The position numbers and the translations under genes were made by a program. Shown here one piece after another: positions 1-7,787 of a stretch of DNA of 64,000 nucleotides. This stretch comes from an uncultured Roseburia sp. (GTDB taxonomy: Bacteria > Bacillota > Clostridia > Lachnospirales > Lachnospiraceae), in NCBI GenBank assembly GCA_900539115.1, contig UQAQ01000001.1:88948-152947 (forward strand), written 5' to 3'. Position 1 is the first letter of the stretch. Every line of letters starts with the position of its first letter. Below the pieces are notes generated by a model. The model saw only the letters and a program-made list of their open reading frames with translations. It was not told the origin of the DNA and did no database searches.

Positions 1-338
1 AGTTTGGTGTGGCTGGTGGTGAAATCCGGATAAAGATCGTGGATATCTTCCGGGACATGATCGTATTTACCGGCACGGATGTTTGCTGAGATGCGGAAAT
101 ATTCCTGCTGCTCTTTTGTTAGAGTAGGAGCAGGGACATCGTGAGTGGCCTGTGTCGTCGAGGGAGAAAAAAGACCTCCGATGAACAGAACAATAGAACC
201 CCAGAAGAGGATCAAAACGGGGATTCGGAAAAAAAGTAAGCCTTTGAAGTCCGGCTTTTTTTTCTGAACAGAAAGATATATGGTTAAAATTGTAAAAAAA
301 AATACAAATCCCAACAGGGAATAAGCTAATAAATTCAT
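1..338 (-). CDS. Small membrane protein, 3' end outside the window
   Basis: Partial gene on the minus strand: 112 codons are visible and the stop lies beyond position 1. The ATG at 338 is preceded by AAGGAG, which overlaps the stop codon of the upstream Mor-like gene, so the two are probably translationally coupled. Two hydrophobic segments (about residues 4-22 and 36-58) are followed by a polar tail containing PSTTQATHDVP, which probably lies outside the membrane. I do not recognise a family. It is most likely a small integral membrane or anchored protein co-expressed with the regulator. Function unknown. Confidence 0.6.
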   Translation of the reverse strand, partial: MNLLAYSLLGFVFFFTILTIYLSVQKKKPDFKGLLFFRIPVLILFWGSIVLFIGGLFSPSTTQATHDVPAPTLTKEQQEYFRISANIRAGKYDHVPEDIHDLYPDFTTSHTK

Positions 339-347
339 GGCAGCTCC

Positions 348-629
348 TTAGGTATATTCTTTTATGAGCTGGCGAAGACGCCGCTCGGTATAACCATATT
401 TTACCGCAAGCTGCGAAAGAGTGCAATTCCCTTTTTTTAATTCGTGCGTTGCTTGAAGAGCAACATAGTTTTTTGAGTAAAAACGCTGCGGAAAAGTAAT
501 CTGCTGTCCACGATAATGTTCATATAAAAGTTTGGCATTTTCCACGCCAATGATTTCGGCTATGCTGGCATAATCGCCGGCAAGATCCTGAGGTGTTATA
601 GTAATAAGTGTATTCTCATTGTTAGTCAT
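348..629 (-). CDS. Mor-like (Mu middle-operon activator family) DNA-binding protein
   Basis: 93 aa. The pattern DLAGDYASIAEIIGVENA followed by a C-terminal helix-turn-helix (about residues 70-90, LSQLAVKYGYTERRLRQLIK) fits the Mor transcription activator family first described in phage Mu. Firmicutes carry many short chromosomal relatives. The length is normal for the family. The start ATG at 629 follows AGGAGGCACTC. It is the first gene of a two-gene unit with the membrane protein downstream. No other phage gene is nearby, so this is probably a chromosomal regulator rather than a prophage remnant. The target is unknown. Confidence 0.65.
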   Translation of the reverse strand: MTNNENTLITITPQDLAGDYASIAEIIGVENAKLLYEHYRGQQITFPQRFYSKNYVALQATHELKKGNCTLSQLAVKYGYTERRLRQLIKEYT

Positions 630-780
630 ATGAGTGCCTCCTTTTGTGCAAAATTATCCTAACAAAAAATAGGAGACTTTGCATTGGAAAATTTCCTTGA
701 AAAAAATAAGAACATTTTCATGGAAATTAGTTGGTTTTCTATACCATCATATCGTGAATAAGAAGGCTTGTGGTGTCCTG

Positions 781-1629
781 TCAGTAGACAAAGGTAATAA
801 CAAAATAGAGAAACATTAAAATTGCCCACAAATAGAAAAAGGAGGCCGGGATCATATGAGACAGGCGGGCGGAGCGAAAACCGGGAATGCGTCGAAAAAA
901 TCGTATGTCACGAGTGCTGTGTTCACTGACAATTCGTTCCAATTCTCTTTGTACAATAATGCAGGACTGGTAACGGTTCTTGGCAGCGATGGATAAACAG
1001 CGTCGGATGATCTTTTGGAATTTCTTATGTGTAGTCAGCTGTTCATTTGGCATGGCGCAGGTAAGCATATTGTTTAATAAAACGCCCAATGCGTAAATAT
1101 CAGCGCGCTGATCGGTTTGGTGAAATCCAAATTGTTCCGGGGCAGCGTAGCCCGGAGTACCGATTATAACGGTATCCTTGCTTTGTATGGCTTTATACAT
1201 ACGGATTGTGCCGGGATCGATCAAAACGGCATGTCCCGAATTTGTAATGATTACATTTGAAGGCTTGAGATCGCGGTAGACCATGCGGTTTTTGTGAATC
1301 CAGCGAAGGGCTTGGCAGATTTCAATGCCATATTGTCGTGTTTCATCGGAAGAAAATGGGAGATTTTTGTCCAGATATTCTGCAATGGTAGTTCCGGAAA
1401 GCCATTCTTCTTCAATGATACAAAGTGTTTCCGTGGCAAAAACATTGTAAATTTTGACAATAAAAGGAGAAGGTGTTTTTTCCTGCAGAGAGTAAAATGT
1501 TTTCATCGTATCGTATTGAGAAAGAGGGAGTTCTTTTTTTACAAAAATAAGGCTGTCACGTTTGACAAGCCATGTATTGTATTCGGTGGAAGTGTTTAGT
1601 TTGGCGAGTTTTTTCTCTGTAGTTCCCAT
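781..1629 (-). CDS. Membrane-anchored Ser/Thr protein kinase, divergent motifs
   Basis: 282 aa Hanks-type kinase. Visible motifs are a VKKE lysine (about residues 30-33), YRDLKPSNV in the catalytic loop (H replaced by Y), IDPG in place of IDFG in the metal-binding loop, and GTPGYAAPE with a DIYALGVLL helix. The glycine-rich loop is not recognisable. The catalytic-loop and metal-loop aspartates and the lysine are kept, so activity is possible but not certain. A single C-terminal membrane segment (about residues 260-280) ends the protein with almost nothing outside, so the kinase domain faces the cytoplasm. It is transcribed divergently from an XRE regulator at 1723 from overlapping promoters, which suggests a functional pair. 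Confidence 0.85.
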   Translation of the reverse strand: MGTTEKKLAKLNTSTEYNTWLVKRDSLIFVKKELPLSQYDTMKTFYSLQEKTPSPFIVKIYNVFATETLCIIEEEWLSGTTIAEYLDKNLPFSSDETRQYGIEICQALRWIHKNRMVYRDLKPSNVIITNSGHAVLIDPGTIRMYKAIQSKDTVIIGTPGYAAPEQFGFHQTDQRADIYALGVLLNNMLTCAMPNEQLTTHKKFQKIIRRCLSIAAKNRYQSCIIVQRELERIVSEHSTRDIRFFRRIPGFRSARLSHMIPASFFYLWAILMFLYFVITFVY

Positions 1630-1651
1630 TGTATTTCTCCTTTTTCCTCCA

Positions 1652-1680
1652 TTGCGGAATTTAATTAATTATATTATAAT
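1652..1680 (+). promoter_or_regulatory. Promoter of the XRE regulator gene
   Basis: TTGCGG (1652-1657), 17-nt spacer, TATAAT (1675-1680). The -10 shares positions 1675-1678 with the -10 of the divergent kinase promoter, so polymerase should not be able to occupy both at once. Confidence 0.65.
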
Positions 1681-1701
1681 GATTAATAAAAAAGGTGTCA
1701 A
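1673..1701 (-). promoter_or_regulatory. Consensus sigma-A promoter of the kinase gene
   Basis: Read on the minus strand: TTGACA (1696-1701), 17-nt spacer, TATAAT (1673-1678). Both boxes match the consensus perfectly. The -10 overlaps the -10 of the opposite promoter. Confidence 0.8.
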
Positions 1702-1722
1702 TTACTAACAGGATGTGATTTT

Positions 1723-2163
1723 GTGGGAAGATCAAAATTTCAGAAGCAGACAGAGGAACTGCTGGAAGGATTGAAAAAGGCAAATAATTTGGAAAATTAT
1801 GTGTTTGAAAACCAAGATGAATTTATGCAGGTTGATATCGCGGAATATTTGGAAAACATCATACGGGAAAAACAGTTGAAACGGTCGCAGATCGTGAAAG
1901 ACAGTGGATTGGACCGCTCTTATGTGTATCACATTTTAAATGGAGAACGCAAAAATCCGTCACGCAGTAAATTGCTGGCTATTTGTGTGGCGATGAAGAT
2001 GGATATCAAGGAAACGCAGTATTTTCTCCGGGCAGCGCAGGTGCCGGTTTTGTATCCGAGAAACCAGCGTGACTGCATTATTTTGTACGGACTGGAGCAG
2101 GGGGCGAGTGTTATGGAGCTCAATGAAACGTTATATACGATGCAGTTTGAATTGCTGGAATAG
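1723..2163 (+). CDS. XRE-family regulator with kinase-partner C-terminal segment
   Basis: 146 aa. The start is a GTG at 1723 preceded by AGGATG. A Cro/C1-type helix-turn-helix occupies about residues 45-90 (IVKDSGLDRSYVYHILNGE). The C-terminal segment (about residues 85-140, MDIKETQYFLRAAQVP...CIILYGLEQG) resembles the N-terminal part of the 442-aa protein at 12409, which lies next to a second Ser/Thr kinase. hcp follows 52 nt downstream on the same strand with no obvious terminator between, so the two may be co-transcribed. It could regulate its own divergent promoter region. Confidence 0.8.
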   Translation: MGRSKFQKQTEELLEGLKKANNLENYVFENQDEFMQVDIAEYLENIIREKQLKRSQIVKDSGLDRSYVYHILNGERKNPSRSKLLAICVAMKMDIKETQYFLRAAQVPVLYPRNQRDCIILYGLEQGASVMELNETLYTMQFELLE

Positions 2164-2215
2164 AATTCACGGAAAATGACAATACTTCCATTAAAAGAAA
2201 AATTGGAGGTAAATT

Positions 2216-3787
2216 ATGTCAAATATGTTTTGTTTTCAATGCCAGCAGACCGCCGGAAATAAATGTTGTGTCAATACCGGAGTCTGTGGCAAACAGCCGG
2301 AGACGGCGAAACTGCAGGATGAGCTGGTGTATGAACTTATTCAGCTGGCGGAAACGGCCGAAAAAAACGGACAGCATACGAAAGAAGCAGACCGCCTTTT
2401 GATGGACGGATTGTTTACGACATTGACAAATGTAAATTTTGATAATGAGGCGATTAAAGAATTTACCGGCCGCGTTCAAAAAGAGAAGGAAAAAATTGGA
2501 AAAGATGAGATTGCTGTTGTATCTTTGTGGGAGGGAGCAAATGATATCGTCTCGCTCCGCTCGACACTTTTGTTTGGCCTCAAAGGCATGGCGGCGTATG
2601 CGCATCATGCCATGAATCTTGGATTTGAAAATAATGCAGTGACGAATTGGTTCTACAAAGGGTTGTGCGAGATTAACAGGGAACATTCGGTAGAAGAGTG
2701 GATTGAACTTATCATGGAATTTGGTCGGATCAATTTTCAATGCATGGAGCTGCTTGACCATGCTAATACGTCATCGTTTGGAACTCCGACACCGGTGAAA
2801 GTGCAGACCGATATTAAAAAAGGACCATTTATCGTAGTTTCCGGTCATGATCTGAAAGACCTCTTCCAATTATTGGAACAGACAAAAGACAAAGGAATCA
2901 ATATTTATACACACAGTGAAATGCTTCCGGCACATGGATATCCGGAACTTCACAAATATGAACATTTGGCAGGAAATTTTGGAACGGCGTGGCAGAGCCA
3001 GCAGAAGGAATTTGAGAACATTCCGGCTCCGGTTTTATTTACGACGAACTGCCTGATGCCGCAGCGCCCAAGTTACCGCGACCGTGTTTATACAACATCG
3101 GTTGTGGGATATGAGGGATTGATGCACATTACAGGAGACAAGGATGGAAAGAAAGATTTTTCGCCGTTGATTCAGAAATCATTGGAATTGGGCGGCTATG
3201 AGCATGACCGCAGCATGAGTGGAATCAATGGCGGTCATACTTTGACGACCGGATTTGCACATGGCGCCGTGTTGTCGCATGCGGAGAAAATCATTGAATC
3301 CATCAAAAAGGGAGACATCAAGCATATTTTTCTGGTGGGTGGCTGCGATGGAGCGCATCCGGGAAGAAATTATTATACCGATTTTGTCAAACAAACGCCG
3401 ATGGATTCGCTTGTTTTGACACTTGCTTGTGGAAAATACCGCTTTAATGATCTTGACCTTGGCGAGATCAACGGAATCCCGCGTATTTTGGATATGGGGC
3501 AGTGTAACGATGCGTACAGTGCGATCAAGGTTGCTCTTGCACTGGCAGATGCGTTTGGCTGCGCGGTCAATGAACTGCCGCTCACCCTCGTGCTTTCGTG
3601 GTATGAGCAGAAGGCGGTGTGTATCCTTCTCACGCTTTTGTCATTGGGTCTGAAAAATATGTATCTTGGTCCGACCTTGCCGGCATTTATGTCCGAAAAT
3701 GTGGTGAAATATCTGGTGGACGCCTACAATCTTCAGCCGATTACGGCACCGGAGCAGGATATGGATGCGATTCTGGGACGCGGGTAA
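2216..3787 (+). CDS. hcp: Hydroxylamine reductase (hybrid cluster protein)
   Basis: 523 aa. Hcp is a cytoplasmic iron-sulfur protein acting in nitrosative-stress defence (hydroxylamine reduction; NO reduction in enterobacteria). The N-terminus has the cysteine pattern C6-x2-C9-x8-C18-x5-C24 for the [4Fe-4S] cluster. Hybrid-cluster ligands are visible in GGHTLTTGFAHG, FTTNCLMP, VGGCDGAHPGR and TLACGKYRFN. Length is typical. GGAGGT at 2205-2210 precedes the ATG. The gene follows the XRE gene closely and is followed by a hairpin terminator. It points to an obligate or facultative anaerobe. Confidence 0.96.
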   Translation: MSNMFCFQCQQTAGNKCCVNTGVCGKQPETAKLQDELVYELIQLAETAEKNGQHTKEADRLLMDGLFTTLTNVNFDNEAIKEFTGRVQKEKEKIGKDEIAVVSLWEGANDIVSLRSTLLFGLKGMAAYAHHAMNLGFENNAVTNWFYKGLCEINREHSVEEWIELIMEFGRINFQCMELLDHANTSSFGTPTPVKVQTDIKKGPFIVVSGHDLKDLFQLLEQTKDKGINIYTHSEMLPAHGYPELHKYEHLAGNFGTAWQSQQKEFENIPAPVLFTTNCLMPQRPSYRDRVYTTSVVGYEGLMHITGDKDGKKDFSPLIQKSLELGGYEHDRSMSGINGGHTLTTGFAHGAVLSHAEKIIESIKKGDIKHIFLVGGCDGAHPGRNYYTDFVKQTPMDSLVLTLACGKYRFNDLDLGEINGIPRILDMGQCNDAYSAIKVALALADAFGCAVNELPLTLVLSWYEQKAVCILLTLLSLGLKNMYLGPTLPAFMSENVVKYLVDAYNLQPITAPEQDMDAILGRG

Positions 3788-3896
3788 ACCGGTGGCACCT
3801 CGGAAATGGAGAAAACAGATTGTTTTAGAGGTGAGCTCCCCTGTGGCAAGGCGGGGCGTGGATCCCGGAATATAACAATCTCGCTGATATCTCTAC

Positions 3897-3945
3897 AATT
3901 GTGGCGAAATGCTTGCGGTTTGCAGGCGATTTCGCTACAATTTTT
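3897..3945 (+). terminator. Rho-independent terminator after hcp
   Basis: A stem of about 14 bp (3897-3910 with 3927-3940, one G-U pair) is followed by TTTTT. Two smaller inverted repeats (3796-3801/3828-3833 and 3812-3817/3821-3826) lie between the hcp stop and this hairpin, so the tail of the transcript is strongly structured. Confidence 0.7.
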
Positions 3946-3953
3946 ATAGAAAC

Positions 3954-4001
3954 GTAACTATTCAGGATCCAATGTGGAGGAGGGGCGTCCTGAATAGTTA
4001 C
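3954..4001 (-). mobile_element. Short IS66-type non-autonomous element (copy A) with 8-bp duplication
   Basis: 48 bp with terminal inverted repeats GTAACTATTCAGGA (3954-3967) and the complement at 3988-4001. It is flanked by the exact direct repeat ATAGAAAC (3946-3953 and 4002-4009), the mark of a transposition event. Its left part matches the reverse complement of the right end of copy C (48786-48979), and its right part the reverse complement of C's left end. It is therefore an internally deleted copy in opposite orientation. GTAA ends with 8-bp duplications are known for the IS66 family; the family assignment is inferred from that. Confidence 0.85.
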
Positions 4002-4027
4002 ATAGAAACAAAACGGAGGTATCAGAA

Positions 4028-5902
4028 ATGAAAAAAATATGGATCGGACTAGCTATCTTTTTTGTTGTGGCAGGCGTAGCTGGCATGATAGCAGATAGTG
4101 GATCGACAAAAAAGAAAGCGGAAGAGATGCGGAATTATCCCGTGATTTCCAGGCAGGATCTGGATTCTTATATGAGCCAGAGCCCGGCGCAGGAAATGAT
4201 CGTGACAGACATATCGCCGGTGGGAACGCTGGTGCAGGATACGCAGGGAGGCATCGAAGGTTCTTTCTATTATCTTTATGCAAAGGGAGAGCGATATCCG
4301 GAAGAAGATGGACTCGGGGACAAAGTTGACCGGGACTCTAACTGGATGGAAAACGAGGACCTTTCCTATCAGGTAAAAGCAGAGGACCTGACGACAGATC
4401 TTGGAAATGGCGTTGAAGTAAGCAATGACAGTGTTTATGGATTGCCGGAATTGACAACATATTATCCAAATGGAGAAGGCAATTATGAAGGAAATACCCG
4501 CTATGTCTATTATGGACTGCAGGAAGGTGATACGTTGAGTGCCGTCATGACGGTAGGCGATGGAAAAGCAGATATCCATCCGATGCTTTCTTATATGGAA
4601 GACCGGTATTATGTCTATGGCGGAGCCGATGCGATGATTCAGTTTATCGATAATTATGTGGAAGCAGACAGTGCGGCATTTGTCGTAGTCGGAGTCGTGC
4701 TGGCTTTGATCTGTCTGGCAATTGGCTATTTTATTCCATCGGGAAGAAGCATTCGCACCAATGCCAAAAATGCAGGGAAGAATGCCAAGAGTGGCTGGCA
4801 GGAATACCGTGAGCTGAATGCAGCCTTGAAAGTGAGATTCTGGCTTTTCAAATTGATCGGAGTTTGTGGTATCGTTGGTGGACTGGCAATTATTGTAAAA
4901 GGGAATGAAAGTCTTGTGCTCATTACGGTTGGAACCATCGTATTGATCGTGGGAGGCGCTGTCTGGTATATGTCTTCGCCGCATTCGTATGAAAAATCAA
5001 ATGATACGATTAAGATGATCGCCTTTAATCAGCCGACGACAATTGAGAAAATCTATGACGCATACAAGAATCTGGATACGCCGCTTGGAAGTCCGTATCT
5101 CGCTAAAATGAAAACGATGCGCCAGAAGGCATTGATCTTTGGACCGGATGATTCGGGGCAGTACCTGTATTTCTGGCTGAATGACAAAGGAAATCTTGGT
5201 TACCTTGGTTATACCTTTTTAGAGTGGGCGATCAAGCAGCCATTGACGCAGCCAATCAAACCATATAATCCCTATAGTGGAAGTGATATTGCAGAAAAAT
5301 TGTGTATCAGTTCAGACATTATGCTGCTGCAGAAACAGTTGTTTGAAAATATCAAGAATTACCGAAAAACCGGCGAAGTGCTTCCGATACAGGGATCCAA
5401 TCCTTCCGAAGTATATACCTTTACGGAAGATTTCAAATTGACCGGTCAGCAGTTTGATCTGCAGGATAGCAAGGGAAATGTGATCTATCACGTCGAAGGA
5501 ACAATGCCGCTTCGTACTTTCCGCATTTTTGACCAGGTGGGAAATGAAGTATTTAAAGTCACAAAAGAGGTATTGAATGCAATACCGACTTATCGTTTTT
5601 ATCAAAATGGGGAAATGATCGGAATATTGGAAAAGCAGTTTACACTGGCAAAAGATCGTTTTCAGATGGACATTGCAGAAGGAACATTGAAATTGGAAGA
5701 GTATGCGGGAAGCATCGGATATAATTATCTCGTTTCCTTAAACGATAAACCGATTGGTGCTGTGATGGATGATCTGGAACTTCGCTTAGACAATTTGATC
5801 TTTGATAATTCGGTAGTTATTGTATATGAGAAAAAATATCTGGCAATGATTACCGCCCTGGCGATCATGGTTGCCCGTGAGATCGCCAGAGACGAAGAAT
5901 AA
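4028..5902 (+). CDS. Multi-pass membrane protein with C-terminal LOR (scramblase/Tubby-like) domain
   Basis: 624 aa, preceded by CGGAGGT. Membrane segments are visible near residues 4-20, 218-238, 275-293 and 298-315. The region between the first two is a roughly 200-aa acidic, Tyr/Gly-rich domain, probably extracytoplasmic. The C-terminal 170 residues (from KLTGQQFDLQDSKGNVIYHV on) have the repeating beta-strand pattern of the LURP-one-related/YxjI family, which shares the Tubby/scramblase fold. The N-terminal domain might be related to the GIDE domain of MUL1-type proteins, but this is weak. It ends 16 nt before the convergent DUF2207 gene. Function unknown; a role at the membrane is all that can be inferred. 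Confidence 0.7.
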   Translation: MKKIWIGLAIFFVVAGVAGMIADSGSTKKKAEEMRNYPVISRQDLDSYMSQSPAQEMIVTDISPVGTLVQDTQGGIEGSFYYLYAKGERYPEEDGLGDKVDRDSNWMENEDLSYQVKAEDLTTDLGNGVEVSNDSVYGLPELTTYYPNGEGNYEGNTRYVYYGLQEGDTLSAVMTVGDGKADIHPMLSYMEDRYYVYGGADAMIQFIDNYVEADSAAFVVVGVVLALICLAIGYFIPSGRSIRTNAKNAGKNAKSGWQEYRELNAALKVRFWLFKLIGVCGIVGGLAIIVKGNESLVLITVGTIVLIVGGAVWYMSSPHSYEKSNDTIKMIAFNQPTTIEKIYDAYKNLDTPLGSPYLAKMKTMRQKALIFGPDDSGQYLYFWLNDKGNLGYLGYTFLEWAIKQPLTQPIKPYNPYSGSDIAEKLCISSDIMLLQKQLFENIKNYRKTGEVLPIQGSNPSEVYTFTEDFKLTGQQFDLQDSKGNVIYHVEGTMPLRTFRIFDQVGNEVFKVTKEVLNAIPTYRFYQNGEMIGILEKQFTLAKDRFQMDIAEGTLKLEEYAGSIGYNYLVSLNDKPIGAVMDDLELRLDNLIFDNSVVIVYEKKYLAMITALAIMVAREIARDEE

Positions 5903-5918
5903 TGTCTTAATAAATGCT

Positions 5919-7787
5919 TTACCAGGCTCCACCGCCACCGCCGCCAGAGCCGCCGCCGGAGAAACCGCCGCCGCTCGAACTTGCGCTTTCCGGTGAGGAA
6001 GTCATGGAATTCGAAGCAGAAGCAATTGTTGAATTCATAATATGCTGGAAAGCAATGATGTCAAAGTAAGAATCATTATCGTTTGTGTACCACGAAGGTG
6101 GTTCACAAGCGATGGATTTGAAATTCTTAACCCATTTGTCGGAAACGTTTAACACGTATGTGTAAGGAAGAATCTCGTAAAAATAATCCGGATTTTCTTC
6201 AACTAACATTTGCAGACGTTCCTTTTCAGCAGTTTCCAAAAATCTCTTAAATCCTCGGATCCGTCCGAGGATTTCTGTGCCATATGGCGTTCGTTTTGTA
6301 AGGAACGCACTGAAAAATACGAGAATGGCACAAATAATATACGAAACAATACAAGCAAGCTGATAGAAACGGTCAGCATAGGTAACCGGAATCCAGACAA
6401 ACAAATAGGATAATCCGATGGAAAGCAATAGGAGAAATGCCCCTATTAAAAGGCTGAGCTTTTGCCTTGTGTCGGCACACAGCATATAAATGCTGACACC
6501 AAAGACGCCGATGCTCATCAGACCGAATCCCACTTCCAGCCAGTCGTAAGAATATTGATATCCCGGCAGGAAATAAGCAAATCCAAATACGACAACAGCC
6601 AAAACCCAGAGAATCCATCCTTTATTTAAGGAATTAGAATGGAAAAGTTTGGTCTTATTTTCCGGTGTATTGATCGTTTTCAGAATCGCCTCCGGAGTTT
6701 TGTAAAACCGGTCTTTCAAGTCTGATTTGTGGATGACCGGACCGGCCGCTATTTTTTTCAAGCCATCAAAGAAAAGGCGTTCATTTTCTTTGGTTCCCTC
6801 ATAGGAAGAACGTATCAATGTGATCGAGAAATCTGTTCCTTTCTTGTTTTCGCAGGAAATGGAGAGATATCCCTGTCTTGCCAGTTCGATAAGAAGCGGA
6901 ATTACATCCTGATTCGTGGCGTGTCCCTTGTAAGCAAATGCCAGTTCCAGGCAATTCATTCCATCCGGTGCGTGATACTCGATCGTTTCAACAACCGGAT
7001 CATCTCGTCCGATAAACCACCACATAAAGAAAGCAATGAAGACAGAAATTATACCGAGGGCAATCGCGATCCAGGCAAGCCACGGAGTGGTGTCTGTTTT
7101 CACAAAATAGCCTTCCGGAAGTTCCAGACGGACGGTGACACATTCATTTGGCTGCAATGTGACCGAGGGATCCAGTTCCCCGTAAATGGTATTGTCCTCA
7201 ATATAATAATACAGATCTTCATAATTTCCCGATCCGTAAACTCCGGAAGTCATTCCAAGATTTTCCTCATCAAAGGCACCCGGCATCTGAATCGTAAATG
7301 TAACATTGCTGATCGTCGTATCCTGCCAGCCGGGACCGATGATATTAAAATAAAATTCATCCATATCCGGCAAAACATCGTTTCCCATATGATACTGATA
7401 AGAAACAGTGTAGTCATATCTGCCGGTCAGTGTAGTGCCTTCATCGCCGATCCGGATGACGAGATAATCGCCTTCCCGGCTTGTGGAATAGTCGTCTTCT
7501 CCACAGTCAATGCCAGAGACACGGGCGTGTATGGTAGAACGGCTTCCATCGTCCCGTCCTACTTCATTTTCAAGAGGAATCCTGCGGTAAATACCATGGT
7601 GTTCGGTTTTAAAATTCACCGTAAGTTTTTCCGTAATTTCGTATGTGTTTTGTGGGGTAACCCGGATGGAAACGTCGTATTTTTCTATGTTATACGTATA
7701 CTTAGAAGCCTGCGCCTGCGCCGGAATCAGGCAGAGGAGCAGGATAAAAAAGCTACAACACAGAAGGATATGTTTTAAGTATTTCAT
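5919..7787 (-). CDS. DUF2207 (YciQ-like) membrane protein
   Basis: 622 aa. A signal peptide (residues 1-27, ending AQAQASK) is followed by an extracytoplasmic beta-rich domain opening with YDVSIRVTPQNTYEITEKL and containing HGIYRRIP, characteristic of DUF2207. Membrane segments lie near residue 235 and in a cluster at about 390-500. The tail ends in a Gly/Ser run (GGGFSGGGSGGGGGGAW), common in this family. The start codon overlaps the lemA stop (ATGA), and AAGGTGA inside lemA serves as ribosome site. The pair lemA-DUF2207 is recurrent in bacteria. The molecular function is not established. Confidence 0.9.
   Translation of the reverse strand: MKYLKHILLCCSFFILLLCLIPAQAQASKYTYNIEKYDVSIRVTPQNTYEITEKLTVNFKTEHHGIYRRIPLENEVGRDDGSRSTIHARVSGIDCGEDDYSTSREGDYLVIRIGDEGTTLTGRYDYTVSYQYHMGNDVLPDMDEFYFNIIGPGWQDTTISNVTFTIQMPGAFDEENLGMTSGVYGSGNYEDLYYYIEDNTIYGELDPSVTLQPNECVTVRLELPEGYFVKTDTTPWLAWIAIALGIISVFIAFFMWWFIGRDDPVVETIEYHAPDGMNCLELAFAYKGHATNQDVIPLLIELARQGYLSISCENKKGTDFSITLIRSSYEGTKENERLFFDGLKKIAAGPVIHKSDLKDRFYKTPEAILKTINTPENKTKLFHSNSLNKGWILWVLAVVVFGFAYFLPGYQYSYDWLEVGFGLMSIGVFGVSIYMLCADTRQKLSLLIGAFLLLLSIGLSYLFVWIPVTYADRFYQLACIVSYIICAILVFFSAFLTKRTPYGTEILGRIRGFKRFLETAEKERLQMLVEENPDYFYEILPYTYVLNVSDKWVKNFKSIACEPPSWYTNDNDSYFDIIAFQHIMNSTIASASNSMTSSPESASSSGGGFSGGGSGGGGGGAW

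Noticed and set aside
348..629. Mor-like gene as evidence of a Mu-type prophage
   Set aside because: No transposase, portal, tail or lysis genes are within the window; isolated Mor-like regulators are common in Firmicutes.
6729..7778. Open frame of 349 codons opposite the DUF2207 gene
   Set aside because: Antisense to a well-supported gene with signal peptide and family features; no ribosome site.
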